Source of the DNA: Bacteroidetes bacterium UBA6491
GTDB taxonomy: Bacteria > Bacteroidota > Bacteroidia > NS11-12g > UBA9320
Assembly (NCBI GenBank): GCA_002436505.1
Contig: DJML01000131.1
Location: 12,800-28,068, forward strand
Direction: 5' to 3'
DNA: 15,269 nt
Below, in pieces: positions 1 through 6,483 of this stretch. The notes below the pieces were generated by a model. It worked only from the letters and a program-made list of their open reading frames with translations, did not search any database and was not told where the DNA came from. A program made the translations under genes and the position numbers. Every line of letters starts with the position of its first letter. The first letter of the stretch is position 1.

Positions 1-1072
1 GGTCCCTTCCTACAATAGCCGCCAGTTGGTGCCCAAGCAATTCATAGCCATCTATAAAATTATAGTGGCAGCCGTCATGGCCATTTAACCCGTTCGCGGA
101 TACTGTCTGGCAGCGCTCAATGGTCTGACCAAATTTTCGTTGCACATCCCTCAACTGCAGGCTTGGTAAACCACAGCCCGCCCGTACCTGAATGACGTAT
201 AATTTCTCAAATCCCTGGTAATCGTCTTTCCATGCTTCAACGATCTTCCTGAAAAGGGTGTCATGTCCGATGGCATTGCTACCGTCTGATTCTCCCTGGA
301 AGTAAAAGATTCCCTTGATCTTGCCCTGCAGATCTGCCATGCGCGTCCTGTTTAACAACCGGCCATAATTAGTGATGACGTTGTAATGGTCATTGGTATC
401 TGGTAAATGATAGGTGATGGGTGTTCCTCCCACCGCACCGTTCAGCACACAAACAGGTATGTCAAAGGAATCCAGGATCATCCTTGCCATTACTGCGGCC
501 CATTGCCCTACAGCACCTTTGTTTGAATATTTGCTGGCTTCTATATTATACCAGCCTGAGTCGTTAGATGAATAGATCCAGTTTGCGGTGCTATTACCAA
601 AACTGCGCAAGAAAGGACTGTAGTAATAACTGTCGAATTCCGTTGCCTGAGTCCGCTTGTAGTCACCGGCTACTGCATTGCTCTGGCCTTGAATTAGGTA
701 GACGTCCCCGACCAGTATGCTGTCAGCCTGTATGGTATAGTTCGCAGTGCCCTTCAGAGTATACTCAATTTTATAGAACTGCCTTCCGGCCGGTAACAGT
801 ATTTTCTGTTCAAACACCCTGTCCCCTTTATAATACCTGAGGTAAGGTAAATACTTAAGATAAAATTTGCCATCCTTGTAGATGTTCACCTCCATTTTAC
901 TATAGGCCCAGTCGGTCACCTTTCCCTTTATTGTATAAGAGCATGTATCCGAATCCCGATCCCTGGCAAGAAATGCCCAGTCACGAGGAGAATGACTAAG
1001 TTCTAGCTGTGCGTATGCCGGACTGCTTAATGAAAACAGAATGAAAAAAATGAATTTTAAAGTCTTTGGCAT
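1..1072 (-). CDS. Secreted SASA-family (sialate O-acetylesterase-like) carbohydrate esterase, C-terminus cut by window edge
   Basis: The minus strand reads open from the ATG at 1072 to the left edge (357 residues, no stop), so the 3' end is missing. Residues 1-21 are a signal peptide (hydrophobic FIFFILFSLSS, then AYA before Q22). SGNH/SASA hydrolase blocks follow in order: GQSN at 129-132 with nucleophile Ser131, NGAVGGTPI at 211-219, YFQGESDG at 257-264, and DGCHY at 333-337 giving the Asp333/His336 pair. Known members remove acetyl groups from sialic acids or plant polysaccharides; the substrate here cannot be told. About 100 residues of mostly beta-type sequence precede the catalytic part. 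The missing end probably carries a secretion or sorting tail, as is common for such exported Bacteroidota enzymes (inference). It is divergent from the gene at 1660. The fold is well supported; the exact acyl substrate is not. Confidence 0.85.
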   Translation of the reverse strand, partial: MPKTLKFIFFILFSLSSPAYAQLELSHSPRDWAFLARDRDSDTCSYTIKGKVTDWAYSKMEVNIYKDGKFYLKYLPYLRYYKGDRVFEQKILLPAGRQFYKIEYTLKGTANYTIQADSILVGDVYLIQGQSNAVAGDYKRTQATEFDSYYYSPFLRSFGNSTANWIYSSNDSGWYNIEASKYSNKGAVGQWAAVMARMILDSFDIPVCVLNGAVGGTPITYHLPDTNDHYNVITNYGRLLNRTRMADLQGKIKGIFYFQGESDGSNAIGHDTLFRKIVEAWKDDYQGFEKLYVIQVRAGCGLPSLQLRDVQRKFGQTIERCQTVSANGLNGHDGCHYNFIDGYELLGHQLAAIVGRD

Positions 1073-1073
1073 A

Positions 1074-1088
1074 GGGTACCCAAAGATA
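1074..1088 (-). promoter_or_regulatory. Candidate -7 element for the SASA esterase gene
   Basis: On the minus strand TATCTTTG (1088-1081) fits the Bacteroidetes -7 consensus TAnnTTTG. It is followed by the palindrome GGGTACCC and then the ATG at 1072. No good TTTG/TTG -33 element lies at the right distance upstream (only TTTC), and the 5' leader would be only a few bases. It is a weak candidate. Confidence 0.25.
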
Positions 1089-1260
1089 CTAAAAGAACAA
1101 GGGATAATCTGAAATCTGTTATTCCCCAGGATTGCGATGCATACGATTGGCCTTCGGATGCATTTAACGACACCCAGCAATAACCTCTTCTTCTGCGTCT
1201 CGGAGGTTGATCTCTACGCTACCTGTAAAGAAAAGCAGATGCCATAATGCGGTGGGATTT

Positions 1261-1300
1261 CTGTGGAAGCAATAGGATTGCCTCACTCATTTCATTTTGT
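1261..1300 (-). repeat. Diverged copy of the tRNA-Val-tail repeat
   Basis: Aligned without gaps to 6171-6210, this stretch matches at 33 of 40 positions. The first half corresponds to the tRNA-Val 3' end on the minus strand (TPsiC-arm 3' side, acceptor strand and discriminator). The second half (1281-1300) corresponds to 6191-6210, which is not tRNA sequence. The match falls away after about 1300. No terminator hairpin is evident beside this copy. Confidence 0.65.
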
Positions 1301-1659
1301 CAGTTTTTTCATGCACATTTTGCGATAAATTCACATTCACCATCTCTCCTAACTTACACCATAAGTATTCCACATTTGTTTGACCTTCTACAGACAAAAG
1401 AAACCAACCATCGGGTCAAAATTTACGTATTAACTAATAGTAAATTTTATTGTTTGGTAGATATTGTATAGATCGATCCATTTTATAGAGTGCCTTCGGC
1501 TGTGCGAAAGATGGGCATGCATAATACCATTTATCAGGTCGGCACACATTGATAAGTGTGAAAGCGAAAGCCCCCTGCTGAGGATATTGGCATGTATTGA
1601 ATTATGTAATTCCTGTTCTCTCACCAACGCGTTTAAACAACCCATTAAATTACCTAATA

Positions 1660-3084
1660 ATGTTCAAAGTAAATAGCTTAACGGTAACTGTATTCTTTCT
1701 TCTTTCATACAATGTTTATTCTCAGAACCTTGTTCGAAACCCAGGTTTTGAAAATGTGCTATCGCCCAGTTGCAATTTAACTTCAAGCCCGAGCCATTTC
1801 AGTACCATGGTTGCTGACTGGACATTAGCCACAGACGGGACAGCTGATATGAGAAGTATGTATGTTGACCCTTCATGTCTTACACACTGCCAGTCTACTC
1901 ATGACAAAGTACATGGACGTGAATTACCATATGAAGGCAATGTGATGATGGGATTATACACATACCATTTATATGCCGGCGGAGATTACAGAGAGTATGT
2001 TCAGGTTGAGCTATTAAAACCGTTAGAACCAGGTAAAAAGTACGTTGCAGAAATGTACGTATCCCGGGCTGAGAATTTTGTACTGTCGACAAACAACATA
2101 GGGATGTATTTTTCAGATACTAAAATCGCAGAACCCAATTCCGGAGTGCTGAATTTCACACCGCAAGTCGTCTATAATGATGTAATAACAGACACCGCCG
2201 GTTGGGTTAAGGTATCTGGCGAATTTTTAGCACAATCGGCATCGCGATTCCTTATAATCGGGAACTTTAATGACAATCAGCAAACAACAATAGAGTCCCT
2301 CATTGAACCTGGCACAAGAATGCGTTCCGCGTATTACTTTGTAGATATGGTGGCAGTTTATGAAAATCCATATGAAGCTGTAGATACCATAATTTGTGAG
2401 GGTGACAGTATTTTATTTACGCCGGGCTCAGACAGCCTTATCAGTTGGAGTTATACCGACAACCAGGATGGAACATTTTCAACAAATTCACAATTATGGA
2501 TGGCCCCTGACAGCTCGGTTCAATTCTACTTTCTTGGTTTAATGGATACCATTTTATACCGCATTGAGGTGAAACCTGCGCCCCCTGTCGTATTTCTGGG
2601 AGATGACAGCTTGATAATTTGTATAGGCGACTCGGTTCGTTTAAAGACGGAATTAGCCAACAACGCAGATTACCTTTGGAGCGACGGAACGACAGGGGAT
2701 CAAATTCAGTTGTCAGACCCGGGATGGTATTGGTTACAGTCATCGAATGACTGCGGAAGCAACAGAGATTCCGTTTTTGTACAACATATCCAATGTGAAT
2801 GCCACATTTTTGTGCCCAATATATTTACTCCGAATCACGACAGTCTGAATGATCAGTTTTCTCCTTCTATAGACTGTGAAACGACCAAATATCACCTTCA
2901 GATATACAATCGGTGGGGTGAGCGATTATTTGAAAGTTATAGTTACGACCACAAATGGAACGGGACATATCGTAATGAACATGTGCCCGACGGAGTATAC
3001 TTCTGGATCCTTATTTACGCTGAAAGCGTAACGGGCAACAATATCTCTCAGTCGCTAAGCGGAACAGTTACTGTTCTTCGATAA
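1660..3084 (+). CDS. Secreted protein with T9SS type B sorting domain (gliding-motility-type C-terminus)
   Basis: The start is taken at 1660 rather than the upstream in-frame ATG at 1597, because the protein then opens with a signal peptide (MFKVNSLTVTVFFLLSYNVYS, cleavage near residue 22) directly before NLVRNPGFE, the usual mature N-terminus of such proteins. The length is 474 residues. Residues 23-235 look like a beta-sandwich, carbohydrate-binding-like module. Two short Ig/PKD-like stretches follow, opening with CEGDS (246-250) and CIGDSVRL (321-328). The last 95 residues are a CHU_C / TIGR04131-type domain: VPNIFTPN at 385-392, LNDQF at 396-400, IYNRWGERLF at 415-424, WNGT at 433-436, PDGVYFW at 443-449. 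Such domains direct passage through the type IX secretion system and fixing to the surface. No catalytic domain is seen, so an adhesin or matrix role is only an inference. No clear Shine-Dalgarno sequence is present. Confidence 0.85.
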   Translation: MFKVNSLTVTVFFLLSYNVYSQNLVRNPGFENVLSPSCNLTSSPSHFSTMVADWTLATDGTADMRSMYVDPSCLTHCQSTHDKVHGRELPYEGNVMMGLYTYHLYAGGDYREYVQVELLKPLEPGKKYVAEMYVSRAENFVLSTNNIGMYFSDTKIAEPNSGVLNFTPQVVYNDVITDTAGWVKVSGEFLAQSASRFLIIGNFNDNQQTTIESLIEPGTRMRSAYYFVDMVAVYENPYEAVDTIICEGDSILFTPGSDSLISWSYTDNQDGTFSTNSQLWMAPDSSVQFYFLGLMDTILYRIEVKPAPPVVFLGDDSLIICIGDSVRLKTELANNADYLWSDGTTGDQIQLSDPGWYWLQSSNDCGSNRDSVFVQHIQCECHIFVPNIFTPNHDSLNDQFSPSIDCETTKYHLQIYNRWGERLFESYSYDHKWNGTYRNEHVPDGVYFWILIYAESVTGNNISQSLSGTVTVLR

Positions 3085-3088
3085 ACAG

Positions 3089-3115
3089 GAAAAGCCTTTA
3101 AAAACCGTGAAGGCT
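3089..3115 (-). terminator. Hairpin terminator of the AraC-hydrolase-cytochrome cluster
   Basis: AGCCTT (3093-3098) pairs with AAGGCT (3110-3115). Read on the minus strand the stem is followed by TTTTCC. It lies 62 bases past the cytochrome stop and five bases past the convergent plus-strand gene's stop. The six-pair stem and short T run make it moderate. Confidence 0.5.
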
Positions 3116-3177
3116 ACACTGCTACCTGACAGATGTGTTAAGTACCTGGCTAGATGATCAATACCTATACCAATCCC

Positions 3178-3579
3178 TTATTGCGGAAAATCGAGATCCT
3201 TCCAGTCAATGAAAAGCTGAATTTCTTCCTTTGTCAGGGGAGGTTTCTTCTGTAAGTATGGCATAAAGTTAGAATCATTGACTTCCAGTTGCACCCGACG
3301 CAGGATCTCGTCAATGTTGTTCTTCACAGAGTCATAAGTGTTCAGCATCTTTTCGTGGCCATTCACCGGGAAATGACAGGGTGTGCAATTCACGAGCATC
3401 AAACTGTAAATGTGTTTTTGATAGTAGATCGTATCCTGTTCCATTGCCTGGGGTTGTTTCTGTATTGATTCCATCTTTTCTTTACAAGAAGAGGTGTTCA
3501 AAAACAAGGTCACAAGGACCAGGAGGGTCACCATGCCTGAGAAAGTCATGACAGGTGTTTTTAACTTTTTTCCTGACAT
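3178..3579 (-). CDS. Small membrane- or lipid-anchored monohaem c-type cytochrome
   Basis: This is a 133-residue protein. Residues 11-28 are hydrophobic (export signal or anchor), ending in SSC with Cys32, which could be a weak lipobox. A single haem-binding motif NCTPCH covers 64-69 (Cys65, Cys68, His69); Met106 in NFMPY is a plausible sixth ligand. The pattern of CxxCH, an amphipathic helix near 80-98, a Met-Pro segment and a closing helix with LTKEEIQLFIDW is that of small cytochrome-like domains often found in Bacteroidota and Planctomycetes as loose c-type cytochromes. It would act in the periplasm. It starts seven bases after the hydrolase stop, so it is the last gene of that cluster; the spacer contains AGG as a weak ribosome site. 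The electron partner is unknown. Confidence 0.75.
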   Translation of the reverse strand: MSGKKLKTPVMTFSGMVTLLVLVTLFLNTSSCKEKMESIQKQPQAMEQDTIYYQKHIYSLMLVNCTPCHFPVNGHEKMLNTYDSVKNNIDEILRRVQLEVNDSNFMPYLQKKPPLTKEEIQLFIDWKDLDFPQ

Positions 3580-3586
3580 GCCTATA

Positions 3587-4939
3587 TTATTTTAACGTTT
3601 TTATCCATTGATCTATTTGGGTTACCACCTCATAATTGAACCGCGTTGCGAGCAGTTTTCCTTTGTTCCCGGACAAAATTGCTTGCACACCTTCCTCCAT
3701 TGAGCCAACCCTGATAAAGCTGTGATCCGTTTCAGGAAGCAACAGAAAGGTCGCCATTCCCGGATGAAAACGATTGACTATCCGTGCGATCTCCTGGTGG
3801 GAACTGGGATCCAACGCTTCAAAATCGGCCTGTCCGTAAATGCTGAGGACATTAGAACGCACCTGAGACCAGGCGGTGGTGAGATCCAGTTCATTCAATT
3901 GTTGCATAAAGTGCTGGTCTCTTTCAAGGAGCAAGTCTCCGCCGGAATACATGAAATCCCGCTTTAACAGCGGCAGGTAAGCACTGTCCTTTGCAACGAG
4001 TTCAGAAGGGCTGGTCTTTAGCACAAACAGTTCATATAGAAGTGTTTGGTACACTTTCATATCCCTTTCCATTTCTAAAGGGCCAATACCCAGCATTGGG
4101 TTCTGAAAGCGGACCATCTTATACAGATACTCCATCCAGGGGAGATGGGTGGTACCATAGACCACCACACCCCTTGGTTGAAATTTCTTTGCCAGAAGCG
4201 GAGCATTGATACCTCCAAGTGAGTGACCGAAAAGAATGATACGAGAAGTATCTATAAAGTCATATGTTAGCAGTTTTCTGTATCCGGCCTCAAAACCTTG
4301 CTGCTCTGTGTGGAAATCAATCTCATAACAGTTCGGAGTATTGTAACTGTCTCCCATTCCTGATTTCTCGCAGCGAAATACCGCATACCCCAGCGCCGTC
4401 AGTGAGTCAATGATCCTCCTGTAAGGATGGTGCAGGAACATGTTATCATAGCTCGCACAATTGTAACCGGGAAGGAAGTAAATAGCGGGAAGTTTCCCGT
4501 CGCTATTTGGTCTGGTGATTATGGTACGCAAGTAACCTTGTTCGAAGGCCACCTGATCGTATATAACATCCGCGTCCTCGCGTCTTTCCATTGGCCTGCC
4601 TTGTACCGTTCCGCAGAGATTCAATGGCCCTCCGGCGCGTATTATTCTAAAGCAAATGCTGTCCCCAGCACGAAGATTATTCAGCATTCCGCTGAAGCGC
4701 AGGTAGGATGAAGAGCGTACTTCCCAATCATTGATCTGCAACAAGGTGTCACCTGGCATCAAACCGGCAACTCCTTCAGTACTTTTCGGGTGTAATCTTT
4801 TTACTACCGGCTGGAAAGTTCCGTCGGGCCGTTCATTATCCTCCAGGGCAACACTCCAGAAACCCTGTCTCGGGATATCCTGTGCAAGTCCGCTATTAAA
4901 CCATAACAAACCCAGCAGAAACACTACAGACCTTTTCAT
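3587..4939 (-). CDS. Exported PDZ-domain alpha/beta hydrolase (serine esterase/peptidase-like)
   Basis: The ATG at 4939 is preferred to an upstream in-frame TTG at 4948, because it begins directly with the signal peptide MKRSVVFLLGLLWFNSGLAQ. The protein is 450 residues. Residues about 42-109 resemble a PDZ domain (AGLMPGDTLLQINDWEV, then LRAGDSICFRIIRAGG). The alpha/beta hydrolase part follows: FLPGYN near 155 for the oxyanion region, GHSLGG with nucleophile Ser240, YGQADFEAL with Asp372, and ETDHSF with His406, a complete triad. A sizeable lid lies between 260 and 350. Hydrolases of this kind split esters or peptides in the periplasm; the substrate is not evident. It lies 49 bases after the AraC-type gene and seven before the cytochrome gene, so the three are probably co-transcribed. 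The fold is secure, the activity unknown. Confidence 0.8.
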   Translation of the reverse strand: MKRSVVFLLGLLWFNSGLAQDIPRQGFWSVALEDNERPDGTFQPVVKRLHPKSTEGVAGLMPGDTLLQINDWEVRSSSYLRFSGMLNNLRAGDSICFRIIRAGGPLNLCGTVQGRPMERREDADVIYDQVAFEQGYLRTIITRPNSDGKLPAIYFLPGYNCASYDNMFLHHPYRRIIDSLTALGYAVFRCEKSGMGDSYNTPNCYEIDFHTEQQGFEAGYRKLLTYDFIDTSRIILFGHSLGGINAPLLAKKFQPRGVVVYGTTHLPWMEYLYKMVRFQNPMLGIGPLEMERDMKVYQTLLYELFVLKTSPSELVAKDSAYLPLLKRDFMYSGGDLLLERDQHFMQQLNELDLTTAWSQVRSNVLSIYGQADFEALDPSSHQEIARIVNRFHPGMATFLLLPETDHSFIRVGSMEEGVQAILSGNKGKLLATRFNYEVVTQIDQWIKTLK

Positions 4940-4988
4940 GCCTGACAAAGCTATACAACAGAAAGCAGATGGTACTTGTCAGAAACTG

Positions 4989-5888
4989 TCAATTTTGTCC
5001 CTGGAAAAGCGAAGGGCTGACGCCGAAAGTCTTTTTAAACAATTTGCTAAAAGTAGGTGTGTCAGGGAAACCCAGGAATCTGCCCAAATCCGCAACAGAC
5101 ATGCTTTTTGCTTCCAGCAACTCGGCGGCCTTGTCCATTTTTCTTTTGATAACATACTGATAAGGTGCTGCAGTGAACACCTTTTTAAACACTCTGTGCA
5201 GCTGTACTTCCGACAGCGCCGAATGCAAGGCCAATTGTTTGATGGATATATTTTGTGAGAACAAATTGCCCTCTATGTAGTCCCTGGCGAGCATTGCCCG
5301 CCTGTAAAGTTCAACCCTTGTACCGGTTTTAACGGCAGAGATCCGGTCAACGGTGCCTGACACATGCTGGTGGTGTCTTGCCAGTTTCCAGGACAAACTC
5401 ACGAAGAACTCTTCGCTGAGCTTATCGGTGTTTCCTTCCCGGATCACGTCAGAAACTGAACGCAGGTAACTGCCAAAGCTACTGTCTGTTTGCCTGTACT
5501 TCAAAGAAAGAAGCTCATTATCAAGCATGGTCTCAGGGTCATCCATTACCCGTGAATGCCCGAGGATCATCAGGCTGAGCGCCTGTTTAAAAAAGTCCTT
5601 ATCCAGATAAATGCACACCCCTTCGGCAAGTTGTTCCTCTTTAAATGCAATGTCAAGCAGCTGACCTTCATCCACAATAAGGTATTCATTTGTTGAAAGC
5701 CGGTAATCGACCTTGTTTAGGCGATACCTCTCCACCCCTGAAAGCACTGATTTAATAGAAAGCGAAGAACTTACCGTATTGCATTTATCATAGGTCCTCA
5801 CCTTTGAATGAACGATGCAGTTTCTGAGCCCACCTTCAGGCAAAGCAGAAGTTTCATCAATGCGAAGGATAGGTCCCGTTTTCACCAT
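4989..5888 (-). CDS. AraC-family transcriptional regulator
   Basis: This 299-residue protein ends in a typical AraC/XylS DNA-binding domain: first helix-turn-helix about 214-236 (ISIKQLALHSALSEVQLHRVF) and second about 263-286 (MSVADLGRFLGFPDTPTFSK), with FKKTFGVSP at 284-292. Residues about 30-180 form a beta-rich N-terminal part and a helical linker, with STNEYLIVDEGQ (65-76) as in cupin-like sensor domains, so an effector ligand is likely but unknown. There is no signal peptide or membrane segment, so it is cytoplasmic. As the first gene of a minus-strand cluster with the hydrolase and cytochrome genes, it may control them and itself. The ATG at 5888 is the natural start. The region upstream (5889-6120) shows no confident operator. 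Confidence 0.88.
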   Translation of the reverse strand: MVKTGPILRIDETSALPEGGLRNCIVHSKVRTYDKCNTVSSSLSIKSVLSGVERYRLNKVDYRLSTNEYLIVDEGQLLDIAFKEEQLAEGVCIYLDKDFFKQALSLMILGHSRVMDDPETMLDNELLSLKYRQTDSSFGSYLRSVSDVIREGNTDKLSEEFFVSLSWKLARHHQHVSGTVDRISAVKTGTRVELYRRAMLARDYIEGNLFSQNISIKQLALHSALSEVQLHRVFKKVFTAAPYQYVIKRKMDKAAELLEAKSMSVADLGRFLGFPDTPTFSKLFKKTFGVSPSLFQGQN

Positions 5889-6123
5889 GCCAATATAGTA
5901 AATTGACCTGCTACTCAGGCTAATGTGGAATCATCTTAGTAGAATATTACAATTATTTTAAATAACGGTACCAGAAAAATATGGGTAGAGGTCAAGTTCA
6001 TGTTTCTCTCTAATTTTAACCTGTCTGAAAAACCGGGAAGGTTACAAAAAGGAGCAGGCTTCAATATCACTTCTCATGATTGTCCAAACAACAACTTGTT
6101 TCGTATACAAACTTATATACAAA

Positions 6124-6163
6124 TAAAAAAGGGTCTCAAGCCATATATCGCTTGAAACCCTTT
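6124..6163 (-). terminator. Strong intrinsic terminator behind the tRNA-tail repeat
   Basis: AAAGGGT (6128-6134) and TCAAGC (6136-6141) pair with GCTTGA (6150-6155) and ACCCTTT (6157-6163), interrupted by one C/A mismatch, with an eight-base loop. On the minus strand the stem runs into a T stretch (TTTTTTATTTG). It has the same position relative to the repeat as the real tRNA terminator has to tRNA-Val. Confidence 0.75.
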
Positions 6164-6165
6164 CT

Positions 6166-6210
6166 GCTTTTTGTGGGAGCAGTAGGATTACCTCCCTCAT
6201 TTCATTCGGT
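6166..6210 (-). repeat. Duplicated tRNA-Val 3' tail fused to non-tRNA sequence
   Basis: Bases 6166-6189 are identical over 24 positions to 6338-6361: eight bases of tRNA downstream flank plus the last 16 bases of tRNA-Val on the minus strand. Beyond 6190 the tRNA sequence is replaced by an unrelated stretch (6190-6210) that is shared with the distant copy at 1281-1300. The fragment has no anticodon arm or 5' half, so it is not a functional tRNA. Possible origins are an integration-site scar, a decayed tandem tRNA, or a dispersed tRNA-derived element. Confidence 0.75.
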
Positions 6211-6311
6211 TGGTTTTCAGGGGGAGAGCCTTCACAACAAGCCCAAACACTTCGTGTTTACCGGTCTTTTTTTATTCATACTCGCTTGAGTAAACTCAGA
6301 CTCGCACAAAT

Positions 6312-6344
6312 AAAAAAAGCCCGTCGCTTTGCGATGGGCTTTTT
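6312..6344 (-). terminator. Intrinsic terminator of tRNA-Val
   Basis: AGCCC-G-TCGC (6318-6327) pairs with GCGA-T-GGGCT (6331-6340), with one G-T pair and a TTT loop; the A and T runs outside extend it. On the minus strand it begins two bases after the tRNA discriminator base and ends in seven T residues. Confidence 0.85.
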
Positions 6345-6345
6345 G

Positions 6346-6420
6346 TGGGAGCAGTAGGATTCGAACCTACGACCCCCTGCTTGTAAGGCAGGTGCTCTAA
6401 ACCAACTGAGCTATGCTCCC
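6346..6420 (-). tRNA. tRNA-Val, anticodon TAC
   Basis: This 75-base tRNA is read on the minus strand. The acceptor GGGAGCA pairs with TGCTCCC and the discriminator is A. The D arm GCTC/GAGC encloses AGTTGGTTTA. The anticodon stem CCTGC/GCAGG carries the loop CTTACAA, so the anticodon is TAC, reading GTA and other GTN valine codons. The T stem is CGTAG/CTACG-type with the loop GTTCGAATC. CCA is not encoded and must be added, as is common in this phylum. It stands alone with its own promoter and terminator. Its 3' end is duplicated at 6174-6189. Confidence 0.95.
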
Positions 6421-6451
6421 CTTTTTCCTTTCCATTCCCTGAAAAGGCGTG

Positions 6452-6483
6452 CAAATATAATACTTCCTGATTTTCATTTCAAC
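6452..6483 (-). promoter_or_regulatory. Bacteroidetes-type promoter of tRNA-Val
   Basis: On the minus strand GTTG (6483-6480) is followed after 20 bases by TATATTTG (6459-6452). This fits the Bacteroidetes sigma factor consensus TTTG / TAnnTTTG with normal spacing. Transcription would begin about 25 bases before the tRNA. Confidence 0.8.

Larger units (their letters stand above)
1073..1659. other. Non-coding region between divergent genes
   Basis: No convincing gene is seen: the short open frames on both strands lack family-like sequence. The region holds the decayed tRNA-tail repeat at 1261-1300. It also holds a possible hairpin at 1528-1558 (CATTTATCA / TGATAAGTG, nine pairs with one G-T, 13-base loop), which competes with CACAC (1543-1547) / GTGTG (1556-1560). 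No clear TAnnTTTG promoter was found for the gene at 1660. ATGCAT occurs twice near 1138 and 1159. Confidence 0.5.
5889..6345. other. Non-coding region with two terminators and a tRNA-tail repeat
   Basis: No gene is supported here. From the right it holds the tRNA-Val terminator (6312-6344), a perfect small hairpin AAACAC-TTC-GTGTTT at 6245-6259, the repeat at 6166-6210, and a strong hairpin terminator at 6128-6163. Between 6120 and 5889 lies AT-rich sequence that should contain the AraC gene's promoter. TAAGTTTG on the minus strand near 6107-6114 fits the -7 consensus, but its partner would lie inside the terminator stem. A short plus-strand frame over 6080-6289 is only a translation of the repeat and is not called a gene. 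Confidence 0.6.

Noticed and set aside
1430..1676. Overlapping short open frames on both strands in the non-coding region before the T9SS cargo gene
   Set aside because: They overlap each other, lack ribosome sites and show no family-like composition; the plus-strand one runs into the real gene in another frame.
3062..3076. Perfect inverted repeat GAACAGT-T-ACTGTTC at the end of the T9SS cargo gene
   Set aside because: It lies inside codons for the conserved C-terminal strand and has a one-base centre, too tight for a hairpin; resemblance to SOS-box halves is not enough for an operator at a gene's 3' end.
4940..5258. Plus-strand open frames opposite the hydrolase and AraC-type genes
   Set aside because: They are antisense shadows of two well-supported genes and contain no recognisable domain.
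6107..6132. TAAGTTTG on the minus strand as a promoter for the AraC-type gene
   Set aside because: The matching -33 element would fall inside the terminator stem and the leader would exceed 200 bases; kept only as a remark.
6203..6220. Inverted-orientation match (AAACCAAC) between the spacer of the tail repeat and the D arm of tRNA-Val
   Set aside because: Only about eight bases agree without gaps, so a rearranged inverted tRNA half cannot be distinguished from chance.
6080..6289. Short plus-strand open frame across the tRNA-tail repeat
   Set aside because: Its sequence is simply the translated terminator and tRNA-tail repeat; such frames commonly arise beside tRNA-like DNA and it has no signal, domain or ribosome site.
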